Shown here in pieces: positions 12,078 through 22,329 of a stretch of DNA of 64,000 bases. Below the pieces are notes generated by a model. That model was given only the letters and a program-made list of their open reading frames with translations. It searched no databases and was not told where the DNA came from. The DNA comes from Pseudomonadota bacterium. Its GTDB lineage: Bacteria > Pseudomonadota > Alphaproteobacteria > Rhodobacterales > Rhodobacteraceae. Both the position numbers and the translations under genes were made by a program. Location of the stretch: the NCBI GenBank assembly GCA_020161615.1, contig JAIUPD010000016.1, positions 1 through 64,000 on the forward strand. Reading direction: 5' to 3'. Within the stretch, counting starts at the first letter, position 1. Every line of letters starts with the position of its first letter.

Positions 12078-12976
12078 GCCTTGTCCCCGCTCTTCGGATC
12101 CAGCACGTCGCGCAGCCCGTCACCAAGAAAGCAGAAGCCCAGCGAGACGACGATGATGGCAAAGCCCGGCATGGTGGCAACCCACCATTGGTCGAGGATG
12201 AAGGCCCGCCCGCGCGAGATCATCGCGCCCCATTCCGGCAGGGGCGGCTGCGCGCCGAGGCCGAGGAAGCCGAGCCCCGCGGCGGTCAGGATGATCCCGG
12301 CCATGTCCAGCGTCACGCGGATGATGGTCGAGGAGGTGCAGAGAGGCAGGATATGCAGCCCGATAACCCGCGCGTGGCTGCCCCCCGCCAGCCGCGCCGC
12401 CTGCACGAATTCGGCATTGCGGAAGGTCAGCGTCTCGGCCCGGGCGAGGCGGGCATAGGGCGGCCAGGCGGTGATGGCGATGGCGATGATCGCATTCTCG
12501 ATCCCCGGACCCAGCGCCGCGACGAAGGCCAGCGCAAGGATCAGTTTGGGCAGCGACAGGAAGATATCTGTGATCCCCATCAGGATGCGGTCCACCCAGC
12601 CGCCGAAATAGCCGGACACGGCACCCAGGATCAGGCCGACAGGGGCCGAGATTACCGCGACCAGCCCCACGATCAGCAGCGTCAGCCGCGCGCCATGGAC
12701 CACGCGGGAGAAAATGTCGCGCCCCAATTCATCGGTGCCCATCCAATGCGCGGCCGAGGGCGGCAGCAGCCGGTTGCCCAGATCCTGTCCGATGGGCGAA
12801 TAGGGCGCGATCCAGGGCGCGAAGGCGGCGCAGAGCACAAGAACCAGCAGGATCGCCATGCCCAGCGCCGCCAGCGGGTTGCGGCATAGCCGGCGGAAGA
12901 TGTCATAGGCGCGGCCCAGATTGGCCTGCGCGCGCGAGGCGGGGGCGTCGTCGGTCAGCCAGGTCGTCAGGCTCAT
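12074..12976 (-). CDS. Dipeptide/oligopeptide-type ABC permease (DppC-like)
   Basis: The 300-residue inner-membrane protein has an N-terminal helix (LAALGMAILLVLVLCAAF), the HWMGTDELGRDIFSRVVHGAR motif typical of DppC/OppC, and a BPD transport core with the EAA-like loop AETLTFRNAEFVQAARLAGGS that contacts the ATPases. The start at 12976 overlaps the dppB-like stop by ATGA. Confidence 0.9.
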   Translation of the reverse strand: MSLTTWLTDDAPASRAQANLGRAYDIFRRLCRNPLAALGMAILLVLVLCAAFAPWIAPYSPIGQDLGNRLLPPSAAHWMGTDELGRDIFSRVVHGARLTLLIVGLVAVISAPVGLILGAVSGYFGGWVDRILMGITDIFLSLPKLILALAFVAALGPGIENAIIAIAITAWPPYARLARAETLTFRNAEFVQAARLAGGSHARVIGLHILPLCTSSTIIRVTLDMAGIILTAAGLGFLGLGAQPPLPEWGAMISRGRAFILDQWWVATMPGFAIIVVSLGFCFLGDGLRDVLDPKSGDKA

Positions 12977-14055
12977 GTACGGCTCCGGGGATCGAGGATG
13001 CGGTAAAGGACGTCGGACAGCTTGTTGATCAGGATGAAGACCGTCCCGATGACCAGCGTCGCGCCGAGCACCGCGTTCATGTCGGCGTTGAAGAGCGCGG
13101 TGGTCAGGTAATTGCCGATGCCGGGCCAGCTGAATACCGTTTCGATCATCACCGAGCCTTCGAGCAGCGCGGCATAGCTCAGCCCGATCACCGTGATCAG
13201 CGGCACCCGGATCGTGCCGAAGGCATGGACCCAGATCACCTTCCATTCCGGCACGCCTTTCACCCGGGCGGTCGTCACGTATTCCTGCCCCAGCTGGTCC
13301 AGCATGAAGGACCGGGTCATCCGGGCGATATAGGCCAGCGAGAAGAAGCCGAGGATCGTGGCGGGCAGGATGATGTGATCGAGCGCCGAGAAGAAGACGT
13401 CGAGGTCGCCGGCCAGCAGGCTGTCCACCAGCAAAAGCCCGGTCACCGGATCGACCAGCCCGTCATAGAAGATGTCGACCCGCCCCGGTCCCCCGACCCA
13501 GCCGAGCCCGGCGTAGAACAGCGCGAGCCCGACGAGGCCCAGCCAGAAGGCCGGAACCGAATAGCCCAGCAGCGCGAAGATGCGGATCAGCTGGTCGATG
13601 ATCCGGCCCCGCTTCACCGCCGACAGCACGCCCAGCGGCACGCCCAGCAGAACGCCGATGACGATGCCGATGGTCGCCATTTCCAGGGTCGCCGGGAAAA
13701 CGCGGGCAAGGTCCTCCGCCACCGGCCGGTTGGTGGACACCGAGCGCCCCAGATCGCCCGAGAACACATCCGCCACGTAATGCACGAATTGCACCGGCAG
13801 CGGCTGGTCCAGGCCCATGGCGACCCGCGCCGCCTCGTATTGCGCGGCGGTGGCGCGGTCGCCCACGACCGAGAGCACTGGGTCGATGGGGATGACGCGG
13901 CCGATGAAGAAGGTGATCGCCAGAAGCCCCAGGAAGGTGAAGGCAAGAATCACCAGGAACTCGGCCAGCCTGCGCAGGCCGCCGAAGCGGCGGCTGCCGC
14001 GCCGGACGGATGCCGGAGGGCCGGAAATCGCGCCGGATTCTACATCTGTGCTCAT
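12973..14055 (-). CDS. Dipeptide/oligopeptide-type ABC permease (DppB-like)
   Basis: The 360-residue permease has a first helix at about residues 32-52, the DppB-type region AARVAMGLDQPLPVQFVHYV and the cytoplasmic EAA loop EYVTTARVKGVPEWKVIWVH. It has a rather long periplasmic or cytoplasmic insertion around VDIFYDGLVDPVTGLLLVDS. GCAGGAG precedes the ATG. It is the first gene of the five-gene minus-strand operon, and its promoter must lie in the AT-rich interval it shares with the regulator. Confidence 0.9.
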   Translation of the reverse strand: MSTDVESGAISGPPASVRRGSRRFGGLRRLAEFLVILAFTFLGLLAITFFIGRVIPIDPVLSVVGDRATAAQYEAARVAMGLDQPLPVQFVHYVADVFSGDLGRSVSTNRPVAEDLARVFPATLEMATIGIVIGVLLGVPLGVLSAVKRGRIIDQLIRIFALLGYSVPAFWLGLVGLALFYAGLGWVGGPGRVDIFYDGLVDPVTGLLLVDSLLAGDLDVFFSALDHIILPATILGFFSLAYIARMTRSFMLDQLGQEYVTTARVKGVPEWKVIWVHAFGTIRVPLITVIGLSYAALLEGSVMIETVFSWPGIGNYLTTALFNADMNAVLGATLVIGTVFILINKLSDVLYRILDPRSRT

Positions 14056-14165
14056 GGGACTCCTGCAAGGAAAGCGCCCGCCGGACAGGCGCCCGGGCGG
14101 CAGGGAAAAGCGGCATCCTGTTGCCGATCCCGACAACAATTTTCTTGGCTGTAACAAAAAAGTTT

Positions 14166-14193
14166 GGTTAGATCAAAAAAATTTTGACAAACC
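14166..14193. promoter_or_regulatory. Imperfect palindrome in the divergent dpp/regulator interval
   Basis: GGTTAGATCAAAA and TTTTGACAAACC face each other around a short A-run, in the only AT-rich part of the 160-bp divergent interval and just upstream of the regulator's start. It is a good candidate operator for the XRE-cupin protein and may overlap promoters in both directions. The binding protein is inferred from position only. Confidence 0.4.
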
Positions 14194-14215
14194 GGAGCGC
14201 GGCACCCCCGCAACG

Positions 14216-14845
14216 ATGGCCAGACCGAAGCCCCAGACCGACCCCAATCTCGGCACCCGCATCCGGCGGCGGCGCAAGCAATTGGGGCTGACCTTGCAGC
14301 AGCTTTGCGACCGCGCCGGGCTCTCGCCGGGGTTCCTGAGCCAGGTGGAGCGCGGCCTTGCCTCGCCGTCCCTGGGCACCATGGCGCAGATCGCCGACGG
14401 GCTGGAGCTGGGGCTCGAACATTTCGTCGGCGGCTCGCGCCCCTCGGACGCTCTGACCCGGGCCGGGCAGCGGGCGCAATTCTCGGTCGATGGCTCGACC
14501 ATGGGCTACGAGGCGCTGGCCACGCCCTTCCCGGGCTCGGAATTGTCGTCCTACCTGCTGCATGTGCCGCCCGGCTTCGTCTCGGAAACCGTGGCGCATG
14601 AGGGCGAGGAGATCCTCTTCGTGCTGGAGGGCGAGGTCGTCCAGACCCTCGGCGCAGAGACCTTCATCCTGCGCGAGGGCGACAGCCTGCATTACAGCGG
14701 CTCGACCCCCCATGCCTGGGCCAACCGGACCGAGAGGCCCGCGCGGCTCTTGTGGACCGGGACGCTCTCGGTCCTGGGCAACCGGCCCAAGACCCACCTG
14801 CCGGACATCATCCCCGAGATGCTGCCGGCCAATCTCGAAACCTGA
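14216..14845 (+). CDS. XRE-family regulator with C-terminal cupin domain
   Basis: The 209-residue regulator has a helix-turn-helix at about residues 12-66 (GTRIRRRRKQLGLTLQQLCD, then AGLSPGFLSQVERGLASPS) and a cupin sensor domain from about 110 on (HEGEEILFVLEGEVVQTLG, GDSLHYSGSTPHAWAN). This XRE-cupin architecture usually senses a small molecule, often the substrate of the adjacent pathway. It lies divergent from the permease/ATPase operon and 23 bp upstream of the binding-protein gene, so it probably controls both. The start is the ATG preceding the conserved helix-turn-helix. Confidence 0.88.
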   Translation: MARPKPQTDPNLGTRIRRRRKQLGLTLQQLCDRAGLSPGFLSQVERGLASPSLGTMAQIADGLELGLEHFVGGSRPSDALTRAGQRAQFSVDGSTMGYEALATPFPGSELSSYLLHVPPGFVSETVAHEGEEILFVLEGEVVQTLGAETFILREGDSLHYSGSTPHAWANRTERPARLLWTGTLSVLGNRPKTHLPDIIPEMLPANLET

Positions 14846-14868
14846 CCCCAACACGGAGAAAGACTGTC

Positions 14869-16464
14869 ATGTCCATCCTTCGCCCTGCCATCCTGGCCGC
14901 CGTGCTGGCGATGCCGCTGAGCACGCTGCCCGTGCTTGCCGACACGCCCGCCGATGTGCTGGTCGTGGCGCAGAACATCGACGACATCGTCGCCATCGAC
15001 CCGGCCCAGGCCTATGAATTCACCTCGGGCGAGCTGGTCACCAATGTCTACGACCGCCTCGTGCAATACGACGCCGCCGACACCACGGTGCTGGCCGCGG
15101 GCCTGGCCGAAAGCTGGGAAATCGACGCCGAGGGCAAGACGATCACCTTCACGCTGCGGGACGGCGCGACCTTCCATTCCGGCAACCCGGTGCGGCCCGA
15201 GGACGTGGTCTTCTCGCTCGCCCGCGTGGTCAAGCTGAACCTGACGCCCGCCTTCATCCTGACGCAGCTCGGCTGGACGCCCGAGAATGTCGAGGAAATG
15301 GTCACGGCCGGTGAGGGCAATACCGTCACCATCCGCTACGCCGGCGATTTCTCGCCCGCCTTCGTGATGAACGTGCTGGCCGCGCGCCCGGCCTCGATCG
15401 TCGACGCCGAAACCGTCATGGCCAACGAGGTCGACGGCGACATGGGCAACGCCTGGCTCAACGCCAATTCGGCGGGCTCGGGTCCCTTCTCGCTGCGCAT
15501 GTTCCGCCCGGCCGAGATGATCCGCCTGGAAGCCAACGAGAATTACTTCAACGGCGCCCCGGCCATCGATGGCGTCATCATCCGCCATGTCGCGGAATCG
15601 GCCACGCAGCAGCTGTTGCTGGAACAGGGCGATGTGGACCTCGCACGGAACCTGACGCCGGACCAGATCGCCGGGCTGGATACCGACGCCCTCAGCGTCG
15701 AGACCTTCCCGCAGGCGGCCGTCCACTTCCTGTCCTTCAACCAGGCCGACGAACAGCTGACCAACCCCGCCGTCTGGGAAGCCGCGCGCTATCTGGTGGA
15801 TTACGAGGGGATGGTGGGCAGCTTCCTCGCCGGTCAGATGGAAATCCATCAGGCCTTCTGGCCGAACGGCTTCCCGGGCGCGCTGAACGAAACGCCCTTC
15901 ACCTATGACCCGGCCCGGGCCGAGCAGATCCTGGCCGATGCCGGGGTGGAACTGCCGATCACCGTGACGCTGGACGTGATCAACGCCGCGCCCTTCACCG
16001 ACATGGCGCAATCGCTGCAGGCGTCCTTCGCGCCTGCCGGGATCAACTTCGAGATCCTGCCCGGCACCGGCAGCCAGGTCATCACCCGCTACCGCGAGCG
16101 CAGCCATCAGGCGATGCTGCTCTATTGGGGCCCCGACTTCATGGACCCGCATTCGAACGCCAAGGCCTTCGCCTATAACTCGAACAACAGCCAGGATGCC
16201 TATGCCGCCACGACCACCTGGCGCAATTCCTGGGCGGTGCCCGAGGCGATGAACCAGCAGACCATGGCCGCCCTGACCGAAGCCGATCCGGCACGGCGCG
16301 AGGAAATGTATCTGGACCTTCAGCGTCAGGTTCAGGCGGAAAGCCCCATCGTGATCATGTTCCAGGCGTCCTATCAGGTGGCGATGTCGAACCGGGTGTC
16401 CGGCTATGTGAACGGCGCGACCTCGGATTTCGTCTACTACCGTCTGGTCGAGAAGACCGAGTGA
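14869..16464 (+). CDS. Peptide-type ABC substrate-binding protein
   Basis: The 531-residue protein of the SBP_bac_5 family has a signal peptide (residues 1-24, AILAAVLAMPLSTLPVLA) and the family core: DRLVQYDAADTTVLAAGLAE, LRDGATFHSGNPVRPEDVVF and NSAGSGPFSLRMF. It captures the ligand in the periplasm for the divergent DppBCDF-like membrane complex. GGAGAAAG precedes the ATG. The substrate cannot be read from the sequence; the adjacent peptidase suggests a peptide or amide. Confidence 0.9.
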   Translation: MSILRPAILAAVLAMPLSTLPVLADTPADVLVVAQNIDDIVAIDPAQAYEFTSGELVTNVYDRLVQYDAADTTVLAAGLAESWEIDAEGKTITFTLRDGATFHSGNPVRPEDVVFSLARVVKLNLTPAFILTQLGWTPENVEEMVTAGEGNTVTIRYAGDFSPAFVMNVLAARPASIVDAETVMANEVDGDMGNAWLNANSAGSGPFSLRMFRPAEMIRLEANENYFNGAPAIDGVIIRHVAESATQQLLLEQGDVDLARNLTPDQIAGLDTDALSVETFPQAAVHFLSFNQADEQLTNPAVWEAARYLVDYEGMVGSFLAGQMEIHQAFWPNGFPGALNETPFTYDPARAEQILADAGVELPITVTLDVINAAPFTDMAQSLQASFAPAGINFEILPGTGSQVITRYRERSHQAMLLYWGPDFMDPHSNAKAFAYNSNNSQDAYAATTTWRNSWAVPEAMNQQTMAALTEADPARREEMYLDLQRQVQAESPIVIMFQASYQVAMSNRVSGYVNGATSDFVYYRLVEKTE

Positions 16465-16490
16465 TCCGGGGCCACGGCCTGACCTGAACC

Positions 16491-16522
16491 CGGGCCGTCC
16501 GCCAGTCGCGGGCGGCCCTTTT
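16491..16522 (+). terminator. Terminator-like hairpin after the binding-protein gene
   Basis: GGGCCGTCCGC and GCGGGCGGCCC form a strong stem with a 5-base loop followed by TTTT. It lies between the binding-protein and peptidase genes, so it may reduce rather than stop read-through into the peptidase gene. Confidence 0.6.
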
Positions 16523-16545
16523 CACGCCAAGATACGGAGGTCCCG

Positions 16546-17637
16546 ATGGGGATCCACGAAAACCGCCTGGCCGCCCTGCGCGCGGTCATGGCCGAAACCG
16601 CCACCGACCTCGTGGTCCTCGGCCCCTCGACCAGCATGGTCTATCTCACCGGCGTCGATCCGCATGGCGATGAGCGCCCGGTGCTGGTCATGGTCTCGCA
16701 GGATTACGCAGGCTTCCTGATGCCCGCGCTCAACGCCGACATGGCCCGCCAGCATACCGATCTGCCGTTCCATGAATGGGCCGATGCCGAAGGGCCCGCC
16801 GCGGCGCTGGCCGCGCTTCTGGGCAAATGCGATGCCGGGCGCCCGGGCCTGTCGATCGTCCTGGACGAGACGATGCGCGCCGATTTCGCGCTGATGATGC
16901 TGGACGCGCTGGAGGCGCCGAAACGCCGCTACACCGCCGATACCATCGGCAGGTTGCGCGCGCGCAAGGACGCGGCCGAGACCGAGGCGCTGATCGCCTG
17001 CGCCCGGCTCAACGACGACGCGGTGCGCCACGCCATGACCCAGTTGCGCGCGGGCATGACCGAGCTGGAGCTGCAGGCGATCATCCGCGACTACTACAAG
17101 GCCCACGGCGCCCAGCCCGAATTCACCATCATCGGGTTCGGTGCCAACGGCGCTTTTCCGCACCACCACACCGGCGAGACGGTGCTGGAAGACAACATGG
17201 CGGTGCTGATCGACACCGGCTGCCGGATCGGCGGTTACCCGTCCGACATGACGCGCAGTTTCTGGTTCGGCGAGGAGCCGACCGAGTACAAGAAGGTCCG
17301 CGAGACGGTCGAGGCCGCCGTGCAGGCGGCGCTGGCAGCGGCCAAGCCCGGTGTGAAGGCCTGCGAGGTCGACAGCGCCGCGCGGTCCGTGATCGAGGCC
17401 GCGGGCTACGGGCCGCGCTTCGTGCACCGCACCGGCCACGGACTGGGCATGGATGTGCACGAGACGCCCTATATCACCGCCACCTCGGACAGCGTGCTGG
17501 AGGAGGGCAATGTCTTCTCCATCGAGCCCGGGATCTATCTGACCGGCGAATTCGGCGTCCGGCTGGAAGATATCGTCGTCCTGCGCAAGGACGGGGCCGA
17601 GGTGCTGAGCGGCCTGCCGCGGATGCTGGACCTCTGA
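16546..17637 (+). CDS. M24-family metallopeptidase (Xaa-Pro dipeptidase-like)
   Basis: The 363-residue protein has an N-terminal creatinase-like domain and a pita-bread domain with all five metal ligands in view: the aspartates of DTGCRIGGYPSDMTRSFW, the histidine of HRTGHGLGMDVHE and the glutamates of EPGIYL and GVRLEDIV. Such enzymes hydrolyse Xaa-Pro peptides or related C-N bonds in the cytoplasm. GGAGGTCCCG gives a good ribosome-binding site. Its place behind the peptide-binding gene suggests that it acts on the imported compound. Confidence 0.9.
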   Translation: MGIHENRLAALRAVMAETATDLVVLGPSTSMVYLTGVDPHGDERPVLVMVSQDYAGFLMPALNADMARQHTDLPFHEWADAEGPAAALAALLGKCDAGRPGLSIVLDETMRADFALMMLDALEAPKRRYTADTIGRLRARKDAAETEALIACARLNDDAVRHAMTQLRAGMTELELQAIIRDYYKAHGAQPEFTIIGFGANGAFPHHHTGETVLEDNMAVLIDTGCRIGGYPSDMTRSFWFGEEPTEYKKVRETVEAAVQAALAAAKPGVKACEVDSAARSVIEAAGYGPRFVHRTGHGLGMDVHETPYITATSDSVLEEGNVFSIEPGIYLTGEFGVRLEDIVVLRKDGAEVLSGLPRMLDL

Positions 17638-17669
17638 TCGGCGACCGCTGACCAAGGAGCGGCGGGGCG

Positions 17670-17687
17670 CGTGTCAGAAGTGACACG
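17670..17687. promoter_or_regulatory. Palindrome upstream of the PgtC-like gene
   Basis: CGTGTCA-GAAG-TGACACG is a perfect dyad apart from its centre, about 150 bp upstream of the sensor operon. Its inner core GTCAGAAGTGAC matches the core GTCAGAACTGAC of the palindrome before the transport operon at 22329. A common regulator, most simply the local response regulator, is inferred. Confidence 0.55.
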
Positions 17688-17835
17688 TTTTCCCGCCGCC
17701 ACAGTTTCCTTGACCGTCGCAAGAGCCTTTGCGCTATCCACGCCAGGTCGGGAAAGGACAGGCTCCGGCCTCGGCGCGCGGCAAGGGTCGCGTGCCGGGG
17801 CGGAGACGCGCGGGGGGAGGCAGGAGGGCAGCAGG

Positions 17836-19119
17836 ATGGCCCGCAGGGAGAGACGGCAGGCGACAGCCCGTCGCGCACGGCTTTCGGGCGGCGCGCTGTT
17901 GGCGCTGGCGTTGTCGGTCCTGCCCGCTGCCGCCAAGGCGACCGGGGTGCTGCGCATCCTCACCTCGCTGCCCCCCGCCACCACCGCGCCGCTGGTCGAG
18001 GCCTTCCGCGCCCATCACCCCGATACCGAGGTGCTGGTCCTCAACAAGAACACCGTCGCCGCGGTCGAGGAATTGCTCCGCGGCAATGCCCGGGCCTTCG
18101 ACGTGTTCTTCGCCTCCTCGCCCGAGGCCTTCGAGATCCTGGCCCGCGACAGAAGCTTCGCCCCGGACGGGGCCTGCCCAGCGGCGGGGCAGGAGGGCTA
18201 TGCGCCCTTCGCGATCTCCTCGATCGGCTGGACGCTGCGCCGCGACGGCGGCCAGCGCGTGCCGCGCAGTTGGGAAGACCTGCTGGATCGCCGCTACGAG
18301 GGGCAGATCGGCATGGCGCCGCCCTCGCGCTCGGGCACCTCGCATATGCTGGTCGAGCGGTTCCTGCAGGTGCGGGGCTGGAACGACGGCTGGGGCTTCC
18401 TGCTGCGGCTGGCGCGCAACCTCGCCACCGTCACCTCGCGCAGCTTCGCGGTGACCGACGGGGTGCGCAGCGGGCGCTTCGACATCGGGCTGACCATCGA
18501 CTTCCTCGCCGGATCCTCGCAGCCAGAATTGATGTTCCACTACGGCACGCCCGCCGTGCTGTTTCCCGCCCAGATCGGCGTTCTGGCCGGGGCGGGCGAT
18601 CCGGCGCTGGGCTGCGAGTTCCTGACGCTGGTGACGGGGGACGAGGGGCAGCGGCTGATGCTGACCCCCGGCATCGGCCGTATCCCCGCCTCGGCCCCGG
18701 TGCGCGAGGAAGCGGGCGCGCTGATTCCGCCCGAGATCACCACCGCGCTGCGTTCACGCTGGCTCGATTACAACGCGGGCCTTGCCTCGGACCGGTTCTG
18801 GGCGGTCAATGTCCTCTTCGATCTGGCGATCACCGACCGGCTGGAGACGCGCCGCCTGCTCTGGGCGCGGCTGGAAGCGTTGCGGGCGCGGGGCGGCGGG
18901 CATGAGCTGGACCTCCTGGCCCGCCAGCTCTCGCGCCTGCCGGTCAGCGAAAGCGAGGTGCTGAACCTCGACCGCGGCCCGGCGGTGAGCCGGGTCATGG
19001 AATTGACCGACCTGCCCGCCGCCCAACGCGCCCTGATCCGCAACTGGGACGAGCGCATCGCCGGGCAACTGGCCGCCATCGACGGCGCGCTGACCGCGCT
19101 GGAAGGCCGAGGGCCATGA
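17836..19119 (+). CDS. PgtC-like periplasmic binding protein of a sensory system
   Basis: The 427-residue protein has a signal peptide after a very basic N-terminus ([20 protein letters not shown]). It belongs to the same binding-protein family as the transport gene at 22469: both share ILTSLP/VVTSFP, a [28 protein letters not shown] stretch and [20 protein letters not shown]. It is encoded directly with a sensor kinase (ATGA overlap), the arrangement of Salmonella PgtC-PgtB-PgtA, so it probably presents ligand to the kinase rather than to a permease. The ATG at 17836 follows AGGAGGGCAGCAGG; upstream in-frame codons run into the operator. Confidence 0.82.
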   Translation: MARRERRQATARRARLSGGALLALALSVLPAAAKATGVLRILTSLPPATTAPLVEAFRAHHPDTEVLVLNKNTVAAVEELLRGNARAFDVFFASSPEAFEILARDRSFAPDGACPAAGQEGYAPFAISSIGWTLRRDGGQRVPRSWEDLLDRRYEGQIGMAPPSRSGTSHMLVERFLQVRGWNDGWGFLLRLARNLATVTSRSFAVTDGVRSGRFDIGLTIDFLAGSSQPELMFHYGTPAVLFPAQIGVLAGAGDPALGCEFLTLVTGDEGQRLMLTPGIGRIPASAPVREEAGALIPPEITTALRSRWLDYNAGLASDRFWAVNVLFDLAITDRLETRRLLWARLEALRARGGGHELDLLARQLSRLPVSESEVLNLDRGPAVSRVMELTDLPAAQRALIRNWDERIAGQLAAIDGALTALEGRGP

Positions 19120-21089
19120 GCCGCGCGCCCCGCACCGGACGCAGCGTCTGGCGGCGGCTTCTGGCGCTGGTCGGGCTGATCGTCTTTGTCCTCTGGGCCA
19201 ATCTGGCGGCGGCGATCTATCTGCTATGGGGCGCGCAGCAGAATTACCGCTCGCTGGTCGATACCGAGGTTCCGCGGCTGGTGCTGGTCGGCGAACTCTC
19301 GCGCCAATCGGCGGATCTGGCGGGGCTCGCCACCTCGGTCCTGTCCGGCCAGACCGGCGAGGAGGCCTTCGTCTCCGAAACGCGGGCCATCGGCGACGCG
19401 ATCCGCGCCAGCCTCGCCGCCGCCGGGTCGGGGGTCGAGGCGGTCAATCCCATCGGCCAGGGCCGGCTGGGCGACAGCCTGGCCGAGGTGATGCTGGCGG
19501 CCGAGGCGCAGCGCGACCTCGGCGCCCGGCTGGATGCGCAGGTCGAGGCCCTGCGCTGGCTCAATGTCGACATCCAGGACGAGGTGGAGCCGGTCCTGCG
19601 CGATTTCGATTACAACATCGCCGCGCGCATGCTGGAACTCTGGCAGGCCGAGGATCCCGCCGCCCGGGCCGCTCTCGCCGCCAGTATCGGCGCCGAGCGC
19701 GAGGAGCGCGACCTCTTCGCCGAGATCGGCTCGGACGCGGCGGTGGCGATGACGCTGGTCGTGCAGGGCGCGGTCGCCGAGGATGCCGAACGGGTCACGC
19801 AGCTGGAAACGCTGCTGCACGATTTCCGCGCCCGGCTGAACGAGCGCCTCTCGGCCCTGCCCGAGGCGCCGGAACTGGTGACGCTGCGCCAGTCCATCGA
19901 CCGGCTCTTCGCGCTCTTCGCCGGCGAGGGCTCGGTCATCGACCACCGCCGTCGCTGGATCGAGGCCCGCGACCGCGCCTATCGGGCGATCACCGCGACC
20001 CTGGCCGAGATCGACGCGATCCAGACCCGGCTGGGCGATCTGTCCAACACGGAGCGTGAGGCGGTGCTGGCCCGGATCGAGGCCTCGGCCGAGCAGATCA
20101 GGACCATGACCTTCTGGCTGGTGGGGGGCACGGCGCTGGTCGTGGGCTTGGGGGCGCTGGGCATCGACCGGCTGATCCGCACCCGCATCGTGGTGCCGCT
20201 CCGGTCGCTGACCGAGCGACTGATGGCCACGGCCGAGGCCGAGGCCGGGCCCCGGGGCGGCGACGATCTTGAGCGGCTCTCCTTCGCGGTGGGCGAGTTC
20301 CAGCGCGCCATCGCCGCGCGGGACGTGGCGATCGAGACCCTGCGCCGCACCCAGGACGAGCTGGTGCAGGCGGGCAAGATGGCGGCGCTGGGTGCGCTTT
20401 CGGCCGGCATCAGCCACGAGATCAACCAGCCCCTCGGCGCGATGAGCTACCGCATGAGCCTGCTCAGCGACGCGGCCGAGGCGGGCGACCTGCCCGAGGT
20501 GACGCGGCAGGCCGAGTTGGTGACGGCGCTGTCGGAACGCATCCAGCGCATCGTCCAGCATCTGCGCCGCTTCGCCCGGCGTGGCCGGTTCGAGCCGACG
20601 GCGCTGGCGCTGGACGAACTGGTCGGCAATCCGGCCCGCCTGCTGGAACCGCGGCTGCGCGAGGCGGGGATCGCGCTGGACCTCGACCCCTCGCTGAAGG
20701 GCGCGCTTGTGATGGGCGATCCGATCCTGACCGAACAGGTGGTGCTGAACATCCTGACCAATGCTGTGGATGCGGTGGTCGATCTGGGATCCGAGGCCCC
20801 GGCGGCGCGCCGCCGTATCCGCGTCGCGGCGCAGGACGGGCCCGAGGGGTGGAGCCTCATCGTCAGCGACGCGGGAATCGGGCTGGGCGATCTGGACCCC
20901 GAGGCGGCGATGATGCCCTTCGTCTCGACCAAACAGGCGGGCCGCGGCATGGGGCTGGGCCTGTCGATTTCCTACAATATCGCGCGCGACATGGGGGGCG
21001 ATCTGACCCTCGCCCCGCGCGAGGACGGGCCGGGGGCGGTGGCGGTGCTGCGGCTGCCCCGGGCGGCAGACGGAGAGAGCCATGGCTAG
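19116..21089 (+). CDS. PgtB-like membrane sensor histidine kinase
   Basis: The 657-residue kinase has a first membrane helix at about 14-36 ([20 protein letters not shown]), a large periplasmic region of about 290 residues rich in helices, a second helix near 330-350, a HAMP-like linker, the phosphoacceptor box [19 protein letters not shown] (His434) and an ATPase domain with [16 protein letters not shown] and [11 protein letters not shown]. It would autophosphorylate in response to the PgtC-like protein and pass phosphate to the regulator. It overlaps the genes on both sides. Confidence 0.88.
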   Translation: MSRAPRTGRSVWRRLLALVGLIVFVLWANLAAAIYLLWGAQQNYRSLVDTEVPRLVLVGELSRQSADLAGLATSVLSGQTGEEAFVSETRAIGDAIRASLAAAGSGVEAVNPIGQGRLGDSLAEVMLAAEAQRDLGARLDAQVEALRWLNVDIQDEVEPVLRDFDYNIAARMLELWQAEDPAARAALAASIGAEREERDLFAEIGSDAAVAMTLVVQGAVAEDAERVTQLETLLHDFRARLNERLSALPEAPELVTLRQSIDRLFALFAGEGSVIDHRRRWIEARDRAYRAITATLAEIDAIQTRLGDLSNTEREAVLARIEASAEQIRTMTFWLVGGTALVVGLGALGIDRLIRTRIVVPLRSLTERLMATAEAEAGPRGGDDLERLSFAVGEFQRAIAARDVAIETLRRTQDELVQAGKMAALGALSAGISHEINQPLGAMSYRMSLLSDAAEAGDLPEVTRQAELVTALSERIQRIVQHLRRFARRGRFEPTALALDELVGNPARLLEPRLREAGIALDLDPSLKGALVMGDPILTEQVVLNILTNAVDAVVDLGSEAPAARRRIRVAAQDGPEGWSLIVSDAGIGLGDLDPEAAMMPFVSTKQAGRGMGLGLSISYNIARDMGGDLTLAPREDGPGAVAVLRLPRAADGESHG

Positions 21090-22329
21090 ACAGGTCTATG
21101 TGGTCGACGACGACGCCGATTTCCTGGCGGCAATGCTGGAGATGCTGGTCAAGGCCGGGTTCGAGGCGCGGGGGTTCGAGGGCGGCAAGGCGCTGCTCAA
21201 GACCCTCGATCCCGAGTTCGAAGGCGTGGTGATCGCGGATCTGCTGATGCCGGGGATGAGCGGCCTCGACCTGCTGGCCGAGTTGCGCAAAGCCGCCCCC
21301 GCGGTGCCGGTGATCCTGATCACCGGCCATGGCGACATTCCCGCGGCCGTCGCCGCGACCCGCGGCGGGGCCTTCGATTTTCTGGAGAAACCGACCCCGC
21401 CAGAATTGCTCAGGGCCACGGTCAAGCGCGCCCTCGATGCGCGTGAACTGGTGCTGGAAAACCGCCGCCTGCGCGCCCGGATCGCGCGGGGCACCGACAT
21501 CCGCGCCCGGATCCTCGGCCGGTCCGAGCCGGTCAAGGCCTTGCGGCGCGAGGTGGTGGCGGTGGCCGATACCGCCATCGACGTGCTGCTGGTGGGCGAA
21601 TCCGGGACCGAACGCGAGAGTCTGGCCAGGGTGATCCACGACATGGCCGGCACCCAGGGCGATTTCGTCACCATCAGTGGCCCCGCCCTGACCGAGGCCA
21701 ATTTCGACGACACGATGCGGGGCGGGGGCGACCGGGCGGGCGTCATGGCGCTGGCCGCGAACGGGACGCTGTTCATCGACCGGCTGGCCGCCATCGGCGA
21801 GCCGGTGTTGTCGCGGCTCTTGAGCCTGCTCACCGCCCGCGCGCCGGAGGGGCGCTGCCGCATCATCGCCTCGGCCACGCCCGACGAGGCGTCGGATCAG
21901 CTGCGCGAGATCGTCTTGCGGCTGAACCTGGCCGAGATCGCCGTGCCGCCGCTGCGTGACCGGGGCGACGATTTCTATTTCCTTTTCGAGCATTTCGTCC
22001 GCGACGCCGTGGCGCGCCACAACCGCCCGTTTCCGGTGGTCCCCGCCGCCGAATTGCGCCAGCTCAGGGCGCATGGTTGGCCGGGCAATCTGCGCGAGCT
22101 GAAGAGCGTGGTCGAAAGGCTGGTGATCGGGCTCAGCGTCTCGCTGAAGGACCGGCCGGCACCCCTGGACGAGGGGCAGGATTACGACAGCGCGATGCGG
22201 CTTTTCGAGACCGACCTGCTGCTTGCCGCGCTCAGGCGCGCGGGCGGGCGCAAGGCGGACGCGGCCGAGTCGCTGGGCATCCCGCGCAAGCGGCTTTACC
22301 TCAGGATGCGGGCTTGCGGGCTGTCGTGA
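21082..22329 (+). CDS. PgtA-like response regulator with degenerate AAA+ domain
   Basis: The 415-residue NtrC-type protein has a receiver domain with phosphoacceptor Asp53 ([11 protein letters not shown]), a central AAA+-like domain and a C-terminal Fis-type helix-turn-helix ([20 protein letters not shown]). The Walker A site reads GESGTERE (residues 172-179) where active members have G-E-x-G-T-G-K-E. The Walker B region is LFIDRLAA instead of LFLDE, and no GAFTGA loop is seen. It therefore probably cannot hydrolyse ATP or remodel sigma-54 polymerase, and is expected to act by ordinary DNA binding. It overlaps the kinase gene by 8 bp. Confidence 0.85.
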   Translation: MARQVYVVDDDADFLAAMLEMLVKAGFEARGFEGGKALLKTLDPEFEGVVIADLLMPGMSGLDLLAELRKAAPAVPVILITGHGDIPAAVAATRGGAFDFLEKPTPPELLRATVKRALDARELVLENRRLRARIARGTDIRARILGRSEPVKALRREVVAVADTAIDVLLVGESGTERESLARVIHDMAGTQGDFVTISGPALTEANFDDTMRGGGDRAGVMALAANGTLFIDRLAAIGEPVLSRLLSLLTARAPEGRCRIIASATPDEASDQLREIVLRLNLAEIAVPPLRDRGDDFYFLFEHFVRDAVARHNRPFPVVPAAELRQLRAHGWPGNLRELKSVVERLVIGLSVSLKDRPAPLDEGQDYDSAMRLFETDLLLAALRRAGGRKADAAESLGIPRKRLYLRMRACGLS

